Shown: piece by piece, positions 42,416-50,990 of the stretch | How the letters are laid out: each line of letters starts with the position of its first letter | How positions within the stretch are numbered: the stretch's first letter is position 1 | Source: Bradyrhizobium embrapense | GTDB taxonomy: Bacteria > Pseudomonadota > Alphaproteobacteria > Rhizobiales > Xanthobacteraceae | Direction: 5' to 3' | Assembly: GCF_001189235.2 (NCBI RefSeq) | Contig: NZ_LFIP02000006.1 | Coordinates: forward strand, 248,001-312,000 | DNA length: 64,000 nt | The notes under the pieces: model-generated | Told to the model about the DNA's origin: nothing | Seen by the model: only the letters and a program-made list of their open reading frames with translations | Databases searched by the model: none | Program-made: the position numbers and the translations under genes

Positions 42416-43618
42416 CTACCGCAGATTACCGCAGAAGCGCTGGATGCGCTTGCAGGCATCCTCGAGATCCGAGGTCTTGGTGGCGTAGGAGATGCGGAAC
42501 GCAGGTCCAAGGCCGAACGCCGACCCCTGCACGACCGCGACGCCTTCGCTCTCGAGCAGCTCGGTGACGAAGGCTTCGTCGTTGTCGATCACCTTGCCCG
42601 ATGGCGCCTTCTTGCCGATGGTGCCAGCGCAGGACGGATAGACGTAGAACGCGCCTTCCGGCCGCGGGCACTCGATGCCGTTCGCCTGGTTCAGCATCGA
42701 CACCACGAGGTCGCGGCGTTCCTTGAACACCTTGTTGTTCGCGGCGATGAAGTCCTGCGGACCGTTGAGCGCCTCGACCGACGCCCACTGCGCGATCGAC
42801 GACGGATTCGAGGTCGACTGCGACTGGATCGTCGCCATCGCCTTGATCAGCTGCGCCGGGCCGCCGGCATAGCCGATGCGCCAGCCGGTCATGCAATAGG
42901 CCTTCGACACGCCGTTCACGGTCAGCGTGCGGTCGTAGAGGCTCGGCTCGACCTGCGCCGCGGTGGTGAAGACGAAGTCGTCATAGACGAGGTGCTCGTA
43001 CATGTCGTCGGTCATCACCCAGACATGCGGATGCCGGACCAGCACGTCGGTGATCGCCTTGAGCTCGCTCTTCGTATAGGCCGAGCCGGTCGGGTTCGAC
43101 GGCGAGCACAGGATCACCCATTTGGTCTTCGGCGTGATCGCCTTCTCGAGATCTTCCGGGCGCAGCTTGAAGCCGGTCGAGGCCGGGCAAACCACCGGCA
43201 CCGACTCGCCGCCGGCGAGCGCCACCATCTCGGGATAGCTGACCCAGTACGGCGCCGGGATGATCACCTCGTCGCCCGGATTGATGGTCGCCATCAGCGC
43301 GTTGTAGAGCACCTGCTTGCCGCCGGTGCCGACGATGATCTGGTTCGGCTTGTAGCTCAGGCCGTTCTCGCGCGAGAACTTGTTGATGATGGCTTCCTTG
43401 AGCTCCGGAATGCCGCCGACATCGGTGTACTTGGTCTTGCCGGCCTCGATCGCGTGGATCGCCGCAAGCTTGATGTTGGCGGGCGTGTCGAAGTCAGGCT
43501 CGCCGGCGCCGAGGCCGATGACGTTGCGGCCCGCGGCTTTCAGCGCGCGTGCTTTGTCCGTGACCGCGATCGTCGCGGACGGCTTCACACGGTCGAGCGC
43601 AGCGGACAGGAAGGCCAT
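42416..43618 (-). CDS. aatA: Aspartate-type PLP aminotransferase
   Basis: A 400-residue class-I aminotransferase of the bacterial Ib subgroup. Motifs are IGLGAGEPDFDTPANIK, TKYTDVGGIPELKEAI, the PLP Lys in VNGVSKAYCMTGWRIGYAGG (~236), SNPSSIAQWASVEAL and the substrate Arg in GPAFRISYATK (~377). It interconverts aspartate/oxaloacetate and glutamate/2-oxoglutarate; some members also act on prephenate. The ATG at 43618 is 6 nt from AGGAG; another ATG two codons earlier is less well placed. It has its own terminator. Confidence 0.94.
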   Translation of the reverse strand: MAFLSAALDRVKPSATIAVTDKARALKAAGRNVIGLGAGEPDFDTPANIKLAAIHAIEAGKTKYTDVGGIPELKEAIINKFSRENGLSYKPNQIIVGTGGKQVLYNALMATINPGDEVIIPAPYWVSYPEMVALAGGESVPVVCPASTGFKLRPEDLEKAITPKTKWVILCSPSNPTGSAYTKSELKAITDVLVRHPHVWVMTDDMYEHLVYDDFVFTTAAQVEPSLYDRTLTVNGVSKAYCMTGWRIGYAGGPAQLIKAMATIQSQSTSNPSSIAQWASVEALNGPQDFIAANNKVFKERRDLVVSMLNQANGIECPRPEGAFYVYPSCAGTIGKKAPSGKVIDNDEAFVTELLESEGVAVVQGSAFGLGPAFRISYATKTSDLEDACKRIQRFCGNLR

Positions 43619-44245
43619 TATCATCTCCTGGCAAACGTCGTGAGCCGTTGGGCCACGACTTGATTTGAATGGGATCGCGGCACCCTAGGCCTGTCGCCGC
43701 TGCATCGCAAGAAGCTTGGCGGTCAAGCACGAAAACTTTCCCGCACGGTGCGCGACACGCGCAATATTCCGCAAGTTCCAGCCTCAAATGACTCATATCC
43801 GGCAAGCCCGCTGTGGCCGCTTCAGCCTTGCCGGCAAGGCCTGCGGCCGCGTGCGCTGGCGCGGATTGCTCCGAGGACAATTGCCGCGTGGCGCGTGTCT
43901 GATGGCGCCGACCGCAGGCGGTCCGGTGCGGCCGCCAAGGGCACATCGCGCGACCGGGATGGCGTTAACGTTTGTGAACTGCCGCGCGCCGGCCAACCTA
44001 TCGACCTCGGCATCGACAGCATCGACCGGCACCATGCACAGCGTCGCGCGGCCGTGATCCCTGTTGTTCTGCCGTGTTGATGGAATCGTTCTGCGCGTGT
44101 GCAGTGCGGTAGACGTTTCGACTTTTTCCACGTTTCAGGGCTTGCGACGCACCCCCGTCGGCATCATTGTTTAGCGGCGTTGCGGTGTGACAGGCCGCGC
44201 AACTTTGAAGCGTACCGTCTCCTGACCCGAGTGAATCCCGACGCA
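43619..44245. other. 627-bp gap without a convincing gene
   Basis: It lies between divergent aminotransferase and GST genes and should hold both promoters. All six frames contain ORFs up to about 150 codons, but none has a good ribosome binding site, signal peptide or recognisable domain. A minus-strand frame near 44246 contains CAACH, a c-type haem motif, but lacks the rest of a cytochrome. GGCAAGCC and other short GC palindromes are scattered through it. I see nothing definite. Confidence 0.5.
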
Positions 44246-44899
44246 ATGTACAAGCTCTATTCGATGCAGCGCTCCGGCAACAGCTACAAGGTCCGGCTGG
44301 CGCTTGCGGTGCTGAACACGCCGTACCAGGCGATCGAGATCGACATCCTGCACGGCGAGAGCCGCACCCCGGACTTCCTGGCCAAGAATCCGAGCGGCCA
44401 GGTGCCGCTGCTCGAGGTTGCCGACGGCCGCTATCTCGCCGAGTCCAACGCCATCCTCTGGTACGTCGCGATCGGCACGCCGCTGGCGCCGGAGTCGCGG
44501 ATCGAGCGCGCCGAGGCGCTGCAATGGATGTTCTTCGAGCAGCACGCGCTGGAGCCGAATATCGGCGCCGCCTACTTCTGGCTGTCGCTGGTCAAGGGCG
44601 GGCGCGACCTGCAGACCCACGCACTGGAGGACTGGATGGAGCGCGGCTATGCGGCGCTGCAGGTGATGGAAAATCACCTCAAGGGGCACGCCTATTTCGC
44701 CGCCGAACAATTTACGGTCGCCGACATCGCCCTCTACGGCTACACCCACGTCGCCGACCGCTGCGACTTCGACCTGGCGACCTTCCCGTCGATCCGCGCC
44801 TGGCTGAAACGGGTCGAGCAGACGCCCGGATTTGTCTCGATGGATTGGCAGCCTAGTGCCGGGGCCGAGCCTCAGGCCCGCCTTGTGGCAGGCGTTTGA
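44246..44899 (+). CDS. Glutathione S-transferase family protein
   Basis: A 217-residue GST. N-domain: MYKLYSMQRSGNSYKVRLAL (the catalytic region with Ser), NPSGQVPLLEVADGRYLAES (cis-Pro and Glu-Ser pair). C-domain: YFAAEQFTVADIALYGYTHV with the N-capping Asp, and PSIRAWLKRVEQTPGFVSMD. It works in the cytosol with glutathione on an unknown substrate. The ATG at 44246 matches the family start; the frame is open 49 codons upstream without homology-like sequence. It is not in an operon. Confidence 0.9.
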   Translation: MYKLYSMQRSGNSYKVRLALAVLNTPYQAIEIDILHGESRTPDFLAKNPSGQVPLLEVADGRYLAESNAILWYVAIGTPLAPESRIERAEALQWMFFEQHALEPNIGAAYFWLSLVKGGRDLQTHALEDWMERGYAALQVMENHLKGHAYFAAEQFTVADIALYGYTHVADRCDFDLATFPSIRAWLKRVEQTPGFVSMDWQPSAGAEPQARLVAGV

Positions 44900-45079
44900 A
44901 CAACTCGGTCTGAATTCCGGGGATAGCGGGAAAACTGCCCAAACAACGGGCAAAACCCTCGCCAGCGCCGCATTTTCGCCGTTTTCGGGGGGCTTCGCCG
45001 CCGCAATGTTGCCGGTGACGCTGGGCAGATTCGCGCGGATGTCGCGAGTGATTCGCTCGCGGCCTGAGGGATTTACACC

Positions 45080-45256
45080 ATGACACGGTGGTCCGGCACG
45101 GCAGGCTTCCATGGCCGCCCTGCCCCAGTGGCATCATCCCGCCTGACCAACGCCATCGCGGCGTCGCTCGCGCTTGGCGCACTGACGCTGTGCCTGGTGG
45201 TCGCCGTGACGGTGCTGTCGAGCAACATCAGCATGGCGACATCGATCCCGGCGTAA
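45080..45256 (+). CDS. Tiny one-helix membrane protein, 58 aa
   Basis: From ATG 45080 to TAA 45256. The N-terminal ~25 residues are polar and basic (MTRWSGTAGFHGRPAPVASS), then one hydrophobic helix (AIAASLALGALTLCLVVAVT) and a short outside tail. GAGGG lies nine bases before the start. I do not recognise the family. A second protein of the same design follows 60 bases downstream, so the two are probably co-transcribed. Confidence 0.55.
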   Translation: MTRWSGTAGFHGRPAPVASSRLTNAIAASLALGALTLCLVVAVTVLSSNISMATSIPA

Positions 45257-45316
45257 TCCAGCAAATTCCTTTGGCACCTGATCCGCGGCAAGGCGCGGGA
45301 GAGACAGCGGCGCGAC

Positions 45317-45472
45317 ATGATGAAGACCCCCGTCGGACTTGTGACCGTGACGCTGTCGGTGGCGATCCTGCTGGCCGCCTCGCTCCTGATCGTGACCGGC
45401 ACGCAGGGCGAAGACCGCGCGCACCCCGCGCATGTCACGACGCCTGCCGCCAGACCGGCCCCGCACCGCTAA
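45317..45472 (+). CDS. Tiny one-helix membrane protein, 51 aa
   Basis: From ATG 45317 (or the next codon, also ATG) to TAA 45472. The protein has a short basic start, one helix (VTLSVAILLAASLLIVTGT), and a Pro/Ala/His-rich tail (HPAHVTTPAARPAPHR). It resembles its upstream neighbour in layout. Only weak GGGAGA at about 13 nt supports the start. It is convergent with the DUF486 gene 20 bases away. Confidence 0.5.
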   Translation: MMKTPVGLVTVTLSVAILLAASLLIVTGTQGEDRAHPAHVTTPAARPAPHR

Positions 45473-45492
45473 AGCACTTTTGAGCGCGAGCG

Positions 45493-45846
45493 CTAGCTCC
45501 ATTTGTGGAAGATGAAGAACGCGCCGGCGGCGATGAAGGCGAATCCGAGCGCGTGATTCCAGCCCAGCGGCTCCTTCAGATACAGCACCGAGAAGCCGGC
45601 GAACACGACCAGCGTGATCACCTCCTGCATGGTCTTGAGTTGCGCCGCGCTGTAGACCTCGCTGCCCCAGCGATTGGCCGGCACTGCCAGCCAGTATTCG
45701 AAGAAGGCTATGCCCCAGCTCACCATGATGACGATGGGGAGCGAATGATCCTTGAACTTGAGATGGCCGTACCAGGCGAAGGTCATGAAGACGTTCGAGG
45801 CGAACAGCATCAGGATCGGCAGCAGCGAAGGCAAAATGGCGGGCAT
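45493..45846 (-). CDS. DUF486 (DMT-like) membrane protein
   Basis: A 117-residue inner-membrane protein with four helices. The family pattern is clear: MLFASNVFMTFAWYGHLKF, PIVIMVSWGIAFFEYWLAVP, AQLKTMQEVITLVVFAGFSV, and GWNHALGFAFIAAGAFFIF. DUF486 proteins are related to small multidrug-resistance-type transporters; function is not established. The ATG at 45846 follows GAGGA. It is transcribed singly. Confidence 0.9.
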   Translation of the reverse strand: MPAILPSLLPILMLFASNVFMTFAWYGHLKFKDHSLPIVIMVSWGIAFFEYWLAVPANRWGSEVYSAAQLKTMQEVITLVVFAGFSVLYLKEPLGWNHALGFAFIAAGAFFIFHKWS

Positions 45847-46057
45847 CGATGTCCTCTTGCAAGCACGGCACGCGGTAACCCGAAGGCCCGGAACCGGGTT
45901 CCGTGCCGATCTGCATATCATTTGATTTGAAAGCAGCGAAAGCTGGTTCGGCCGGCGCAAGGCCGGCTTAACGGTCGGGGCGGAAATCCCGGCGCCGTTG
46001 CGGAGCTGTCGTCAAACTACCGCTTTATCGTTCGTTTGACAGATAGCGAGAACGCGC

Positions 46058-46873
46058 GTGCGGTTTGATTGGCGTGCAATTTCAGGTCCGGCCCTCACGG
46101 CGATCACGGCGCTCGCCGCCTTCCTGATCGATCGTCTCCTTGTCCCCGTCCCCAACCCTGCGCCGCTGTTCGTCTGCATCGTGGCGCTCGCCAGCTCGGT
46201 CAGCGGCATCACCTCAGGGCTGATCTCCGCCACAATCGCGGTGGCTGCCTCGGCGCTGTTCTTCCTCGACCACCGTGCGCTGCCCGGCTACGACACCGCC
46301 GACGTCGCGCGGATGCTGATGCTGGCCGCGACCGCGGCCGGCACCGCCCTGATCACCGGAATGCTGCGGCAGAAATGGATCGACGCCTTTGCCGCGGACC
46401 AGCAGCATCACGCAACCTCGGCGCGGCTCGCCGCCGCACTCGACCAGGTCGACATCGGCATCGTGCTGCTCGACGCCGACACCCGCGCCGAATTCATCAA
46501 CCGCGCCTTCCGCGACTATTTCGCGCTGTCCGACGCGCAAGCCGACAGCAAGCCGCCGTTCGTCGCGCTGATGTATCATGGCCGCGACACCGGCGCCTAC
46601 GAATTGCCGGAGGACGAGTTGAGCGCGTTCATCGCCGAGCGCATCGCGATGATGCGATCCGGCGATTCCACGCCGATCAATCTCAATCTCGCCGACGGCC
46701 AGGTGCTGCGCTTCAGCTGCACGGCGCTGCCGGACGGTGGCCGCATGCTGAGCTACACGCCGGTGACCGACCTCGTGCGGCACACCGACGATCCTGCGAG
46801 AGCCGACGAATATCGCGCACAGCGCGCCGGGCGCGAGCGCCATCTGGCGCGGCTGATGCGCGCCGCCGAGTGA
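46058..46873 (+). CDS. Membrane-anchored PAS protein without output domain
   Basis: A 271-residue protein starting with GTG. N-terminal region ~10-108 has four helices in the DUF4118-like arrangement seen before histidine kinases (AFLIDRLLVPVPNPAPLFVC, GLISATIAVAASALFFL). A PAS domain follows (~125-240, ALDQVDIGIVLLDADTRAEF and INRAFRDYFALS). No kinase, GGDEF or methyl-accepting domain comes after it; the protein ends in a short Arg-rich helix. It may be a sensor that works through a partner, or a truncated kinase. The downstream gene is a GNAT. Confidence 0.75.
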   Translation: MRFDWRAISGPALTAITALAAFLIDRLLVPVPNPAPLFVCIVALASSVSGITSGLISATIAVAASALFFLDHRALPGYDTADVARMLMLAATAAGTALITGMLRQKWIDAFAADQQHHATSARLAAALDQVDIGIVLLDADTRAEFINRAFRDYFALSDAQADSKPPFVALMYHGRDTGAYELPEDELSAFIAERIAMMRSGDSTPINLNLADGQVLRFSCTALPDGGRMLSYTPVTDLVRHTDDPARADEYRAQRAGRERHLARLMRAAE

Positions 46874-46987
46874 CGCACCGGGTGAGCCGCGACCGCGTCG
46901 GCAATTGATCCCACGCGATAGCGGCGGTAGAACCGTCGCGATCGATGCGCACGCATCGCGCAACGCGGGATCATCCAAGGTTCGTTC

Positions 46988-47449
46988 ATGTCCGACGACG
47001 TCACCATCCGCTTCGTCACGTGCGACGATTACGCCCAATGGCTTCCGCTGTGGGACGGCTACAACGCCTTCTATGAACGATCCGGACCGACTGCGCTCGC
47101 GCCCGAGATCACCGCGATGACGTGGCAGCGCTTCTTCGATGCCTACGAGCCGATGCATGCGCTGGTCGCCGACGCCGGCGGCACGCTGCTCGGGCTGACG
47201 CATTACCTGTTTCATCGCTCAACCACGGCGATTGCGCCGACCTGCTATCTGCAAGATCTGTTCACCAGCGAGGCCGCACGCGGCAAGGGCGTCGGCCGCG
47301 CCCTGATCAACGGCGTCTACGCGCAGGCCAAGCTCGCGGGATCGCCGCGCGTCTACTGGCAGACGCATGAGACCAACCACACCGCGATGCAGCTTTATGA
47401 CAAGGTCGCGGACAGACCCGGCTTCGTCATCTATCGCAAGATTCTCTGA
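46988..47449 (+). CDS. GNAT-family N-acetyltransferase
   Basis: A 153-residue acetyltransferase. It has YAQWLPLWDGYNAFYERSGP, LLGLTHYLFHRSTTAIAPTC, the acetyl-CoA loop LFTSEAARGKGVGRALINGV (RGKGVG) and VYWQTHETNHTAMQLYDKVA. This subgroup is widespread in Proteobacteria with unknown substrates. The upstream PAS gene is on the same strand 114 bp away. A strong terminator lies 113 bp downstream. Confidence 0.9.
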   Translation: MSDDVTIRFVTCDDYAQWLPLWDGYNAFYERSGPTALAPEITAMTWQRFFDAYEPMHALVADAGGTLLGLTHYLFHRSTTAIAPTCYLQDLFTSEAARGKGVGRALINGVYAQAKLAGSPRVYWQTHETNHTAMQLYDKVADRPGFVIYRKIL

Positions 47450-47561
47450 GCGCGCCTGCGCAGCGTGTGGATCGAATAAAGATGTCACCGGCGCGTTACA
47501 AAGCCCGGCTAGGCTTCCGCTTGCGTAAGATCAGGCCCCCCGTCTCAGATCTCGCGCCCCG

Positions 47562-47606
47562 AGCGGTCCCCGTCAGTCGCCGCGTCTGACCGGGACCGCT
47601 TTTTTT
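47562..47606 (+). terminator. Strong Rho-independent terminator
   Basis: AGCGGTCCC / GGGACCGCT, extended inward by GTCAG / CTGAC, with a 9-nt loop and seven Ts. It is 113 bp past the GNAT stop, far for a simple gene terminator, so it may belong to a separate small RNA. Confidence 0.88.
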
Positions 47607-47729
47607 GCGGCACTGCTTTCATGACATTGCGTTTGTGACACTGCCCTGCGCGGTCGCCGGTAGGGCAGCACCCTTGCTGGCGCTTGGTTGTGTGACAATG
47701 CGCAGCATCCTTGCCGAGATCACATATCT

Positions 47730-47836
47730 CGTCATTCCGGGATGCGCCGAAGGCGCAGGCCCGGAATCCATTTCACCGCCTACGCTGTGGCCCGATGGAT
47801 TCCGGGCGCGCGACTAGATCGCGCCCTGGAATGACG
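47730..47836. repeat. Dispersed palindromic repeat (CGTCATTCCGG family), copy 2
   Basis: CGTCATTCCGGGATGCGCC at the left, GGAATGACG at the right, inner GGAATCCAT / ATGGATTCC. It is related to 38620-38704. It ends 13 bases before the stop codon of the DUF1501 gene. Confidence 0.85.
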
Positions 47837-47848
47837 GTAGAGCGAGTC

Positions 47849-49072
47849 CTAAACCACCAGCCCCTTCATCGGCTTCACCGGCGCGCTGTCCGGAAACACC
47901 GCGTCGGCCAGCACGCGCTCGCCGAGGCCGAACTGGTCGTGCAGCACGCCCTTGATCACGGCGCGCAGGTCGGTGGTCGGGGCGAGGTCGCGGGCCTGAT
48001 AGAGATTGGCGGGCTTGAGGCCCGGCCAGTCGGTGATCATGCGGCCGCCGTTGACCGCGCCGCCGGCGAGCAGCGCGATGGTGCCGGTGCCGTGGTCGGT
48101 GCCCTCGGTGCCGTTGATGCGCGCGGTGCGGCCGAACTCGGTGGCGACCACGATCACGGTGTCGCGCCAGCGCGCGCCGAGACCGCTCTGAAATTCCGCC
48201 AGCGCACCGTCGAGCCCGCCGAGCAGCTGCGCGAGCCGGCCGACCGATCCGCCTTCGTTGGCGTGGGTATCCCAGCCGTCGAAGGCTAGCGCGCCGATCC
48301 GTGGGCCGTCATCCGCCGCCATCAGCTTGGCGGCGCCGCGCGCCACGAGGCGCATCGCCGCCACGGCGCCACCGCCGGGCTGCGGCTTCATCTCGTTGCC
48401 CTGCGCCTGCTTCTCGAGCTGCAAGCCTTGCGTCAGTGCGCTCGCCAGCGCCGGATCGCGATGCTGGTAGAGATCGAGCAGCCGCATCGCGGTGTCGTCA
48501 GCGGCTTGCGGCAGCGCGGTCGGCGCCCAGCCGACGGTCGGCGCGGCGCCGCGCAGAACCAGCGGCGTGGTCGGGCCGACGGCAAGCGCACTCGTCACCC
48601 GCTCGCCCTTTGGCAATGCTTCGAGCGCGCGGTTGAGCCAGCCCGATTGCACCCGGCCGGGACCGGGGAAGCCGCTCTCCAGCACGTCCTGGCCATCGAA
48701 ATGCGAGCGGTCGCGATAGGAGGTCGCAACCGCATGAACCACCGCCGCCTGCTTGGCGCGGTACATCCGCGAAAATTCCGGCATCGCCGGATGCAGGCCG
48801 AAGAAGGAATCGAGCATCACGGCCGCGTTCGGCCCGTCGGCCTTCAGCGCGATCGCGCCGTGCAGGCCGGCATAGTCGGGGTCGCCGACCGGTGCCACGG
48901 TAGCAAGGCCATCGAGCGCGCCGCGCAGGATGATGGTGACGAAGCGCGGATCGCGGCCATCGGCGGCGCGCGCAAATTTCGGCAAATAAGCCCAGGCCGC
49001 GAACGAGGCACCGCCGAGCAGCAGCGCGCGCCGCGATGTCGCCTGCAGCATCAGGCTCTCGGAGCAATCCAT
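47849..49072 (-). CDS. DUF1501 protein with Tat-type signal
   Basis: A 407-residue exported protein. It has a twin-arginine leader (SRRALLLGGASFAAWAYLPK), then FVTIILRGALDGLATVAPVG, MLDSFFGLHPAMPEFSRMYR, SHFDGQDVLESGFPG and VATEFGRTARINGTEGTDHG. These segments resemble sulfatase/alkaline-phosphatase-like metal sites. DUF1501 proteins almost always accompany DUF1800 proteins, as here. The ATG at 49072 is 6 nt from AGGAG; the ATG at 49078 overlaps the preceding stop and is the alternative. Function is unknown. Confidence 0.88.
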   Translation of the reverse strand: MDCSESLMLQATSRRALLLGGASFAAWAYLPKFARAADGRDPRFVTIILRGALDGLATVAPVGDPDYAGLHGAIALKADGPNAAVMLDSFFGLHPAMPEFSRMYRAKQAAVVHAVATSYRDRSHFDGQDVLESGFPGPGRVQSGWLNRALEALPKGERVTSALAVGPTTPLVLRGAAPTVGWAPTALPQAADDTAMRLLDLYQHRDPALASALTQGLQLEKQAQGNEMKPQPGGGAVAAMRLVARGAAKLMAADDGPRIGALAFDGWDTHANEGGSVGRLAQLLGGLDGALAEFQSGLGARWRDTVIVVATEFGRTARINGTEGTDHGTGTIALLAGGAVNGGRMITDWPGLKPANLYQARDLAPTTDLRAVIKGVLHDQFGLGERVLADAVFPDSAPVKPMKGLVV

Positions 49073-49074
49073 GA

Positions 49075-50658
49075 TCATCTCCTCTGGAATTCCGGCGACA
49101 TCAACAGCAGCGCCAGCGCCTGCTGCCGCGATTCCGCGCGCTCGATGGTGCGCCGCGTCTCTGCAGAAGCGGCATCCGCCGCGATCAATTCGAGCAGGTC
49201 GCGCGGGTCGAACCGGTCGGCGAGCTGGGAGCCGAGCTGCGCCGAGATGTCGAGCCTGAGCTTGATGCCTTCAGGCGCGGCCCAGGCCGCAGCGGTGTCC
49301 GGGAAACCGTTTGGCCCGGCCGGCGACCACAGCGGCTGACCGAGCACATTGAGACCGTTGAGATAGCGACCCGGATCCTCCGGATTGCGGGCCAGCAAAC
49401 GGCCGGAGGCGAGCAGGAATTCGTAAGGCGAGCGCATCTTCGTCAGCGGCGCCTGCCAGGCCTCGGTGGACTGAACGAGTGCGGTGGCCAGTGCCCTGAG
49501 ATCGCCGTCGGTCTTGATGAAGGTGTCTTGCAGCTTCGTCACCAGCGCCGGCGGCGGATCGTCGGCGACGAAATGACGGGCGAACTTGGTCGCGATGAAC
49601 TTTGCGGTCGAGGGATGTCGCGCGATATCTGATAGCACCGCCTCGCCCTGGGCGAGGCCGGCTTGCGCATAGGTCTTGCCCAACACCTGCTGCGGCCCGG
49701 GCTGATGCGCATTGGCATTGAACACGAAGCTGCCGGGCGCGCCTAACTGGCCCTTGCGGCCGGCAAAGGTCCAGCCGGTGATGACCCGCGCCAGCGCCGT
49801 GACGTCGTCCTGGGTGTAGCCGCCGCCGACGCCGAGCGTATGCAGCTCCATGATCTCGCGCGCGAGGTTTTCATTGAGGCCGCGGTTGCGGTTGATGCCG
49901 GCGCGCGACTCCGGACCGAGCGATTGCTGATTGTCGAGGAAGAACAGCATCGCCGGATGCTGCTCGACGGCCTTCAGCATGTCCGAGAAACGGCCGAGCA
50001 CGTGCGGGCGGATCGCCTCGCGCTCGAACGAGCCGGCCCACATCCGCGCCAGCGCGCCCTTGTTGGCCGAGATGCAGAAGTGGTTGGACCAAAACACCAC
50101 CAGCCGCTCGACGAAGCCGCAATCGGCGACCACGCCGCGCTGCAGCCGCGCCAGCGCCTCGGCACGAAACGTTTTCTGGATAATGTTGAGCGGCTGCGCC
50201 GGCGGCTTGGGCGGACTGGCCACCGTCTGCATCGTCGGAGGCTGCATCGTCGCGGACGGCATCACTGCCGCATTGGCGCCATCCGCCGGCTGCGGTTGCA
50301 TCGCCGGATCCTTGCCGGCGATCTCCTTGGCAGCAGTCGAGAGCGACAGATTGCGCCGCTGCGGCGGCGTCGCGTCCGGCGCCTGCGGCGGCGTCTCGCT
50401 CGCGCCTTGCTGCGCGGTCTTCGCGGCATTGCGCGCCTGCTGGATCTCGAACTGATAGTCGAACACCTGCTTGCCGAGCTCCGGCGTCGAAAGCAGGCCC
50501 GGCACTTCGAGCAGCGCGCCGTTCGGACGCGCCAGCTCCGCCAGCACGAAACCGCGCGGATCGGAGGCCGCGTTGATGAGATCACCGGACGCCCCGCCGC
50601 GGGCGCCAAATCCAAACCGGTTTAGAGCAATCAGCGCGGCTTGCGAATCACGGGCCAT
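49075..50658 (-). CDS. DUF1800 protein
   Basis: A 527-residue protein. The N-terminal block ALIALNRFGFGARGGASGDL and the middle ERLVVFWSNHFCISANKGAL, RFSDMLKAVEQHPAMLFFLD, LAREIMELHTLGVGGGYTQD and FVADDPPPALVTKL are diagnostic. There is a Pro/Ala/Gln-rich insert at ~95-170. It has no clear signal peptide from the ATG at 50658. It precedes and overlaps the DUF1501 gene; the two proteins probably act together. The pair occurs widely in Proteobacteria with no established function. Confidence 0.88.
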   Translation of the reverse strand: MARDSQAALIALNRFGFGARGGASGDLINAASDPRGFVLAELARPNGALLEVPGLLSTPELGKQVFDYQFEIQQARNAAKTAQQGASETPPQAPDATPPQRRNLSLSTAAKEIAGKDPAMQPQPADGANAAVMPSATMQPPTMQTVASPPKPPAQPLNIIQKTFRAEALARLQRGVVADCGFVERLVVFWSNHFCISANKGALARMWAGSFEREAIRPHVLGRFSDMLKAVEQHPAMLFFLDNQQSLGPESRAGINRNRGLNENLAREIMELHTLGVGGGYTQDDVTALARVITGWTFAGRKGQLGAPGSFVFNANAHQPGPQQVLGKTYAQAGLAQGEAVLSDIARHPSTAKFIATKFARHFVADDPPPALVTKLQDTFIKTDGDLRALATALVQSTEAWQAPLTKMRSPYEFLLASGRLLARNPEDPGRYLNGLNVLGQPLWSPAGPNGFPDTAAAWAAPEGIKLRLDISAQLGSQLADRFDPRDLLELIAADAASAETRRTIERAESRQQALALLLMSPEFQRR

Positions 50659-50774
50659 CAGAATTCCCTTAAACGATTCCCTTGGCCGTCCATCCCGGCT
50701 ATATCTGTTGCCCGGCATCATAGCGCGGTCCGGGATGAACCCGAGATTAATTCGCGCATTAAATCGCGGTTAGA

Positions 50775-50990
50775 ATGGACCTCTCGTCACACCATCGTTC
50801 CGAACAGACATCACCGCGCCGGCTTGCCTGCACGGCATGCGGCAGTGAATTTTCCTGCTCGCTCACGGAATCGTGCTGGTGTTCCGACGAGAGCTTCCGC
50901 CTGCCGATGCCGACCGATAGCGGCGACTGCCTGTGCCCCGCATGCTTGCGGAAACTGGCGGAACAGCAAGCCGCGGTGAGCGCCTCGTGA
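50775..50990 (+). CDS. Cysteine-rich CWC-family small protein
   Basis: A 71-residue protein with eight cysteines or so: ACTACGSEFSCSL, SCWCSDESF, then DCLCPACLRKL. The Cys-Trp-Cys core and paired CxxC spacing match the Cys-rich CWC family, likely zinc-binding. Function is unknown. Its TGA overlaps the GTG of the HAD gene (GTGA), so the two are translationally coupled. Confidence 0.8.
   Translation: MDLSSHHRSEQTSPRRLACTACGSEFSCSLTESCWCSDESFRLPMPTDSGDCLCPACLRKLAEQQAAVSAS

Larger units (their letters stand above)
47450..47848. other. 399-bp gap: terminator and a dispersed repeat, no gene
   Basis: The left part holds a C-rich stretch (GGCCCCCCGTCTCAG) and a strong terminator at 47562-47606; the right part holds a CGTCATTCCGG-family repeat at 47730-47836. 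No protein-coding sequence was seen. A short non-coding RNA ending at the terminator is possible. Confidence 0.6.

Noticed and set aside
42395..42420. GGTTCGAAACC resembling a tRNA T-arm
   Set aside because: No acceptor stem, D-arm or anticodon arm can be built around it; it lies between the aminotransferase terminator and stop codon.
43998..44246. Minus-strand frame with CAACH, a c-type haem attachment motif
   Set aside because: There is no signal peptide, no distal Met region and no credible ribosome binding site, and the frame runs into the GST start. The five-residue motif is likely chance.
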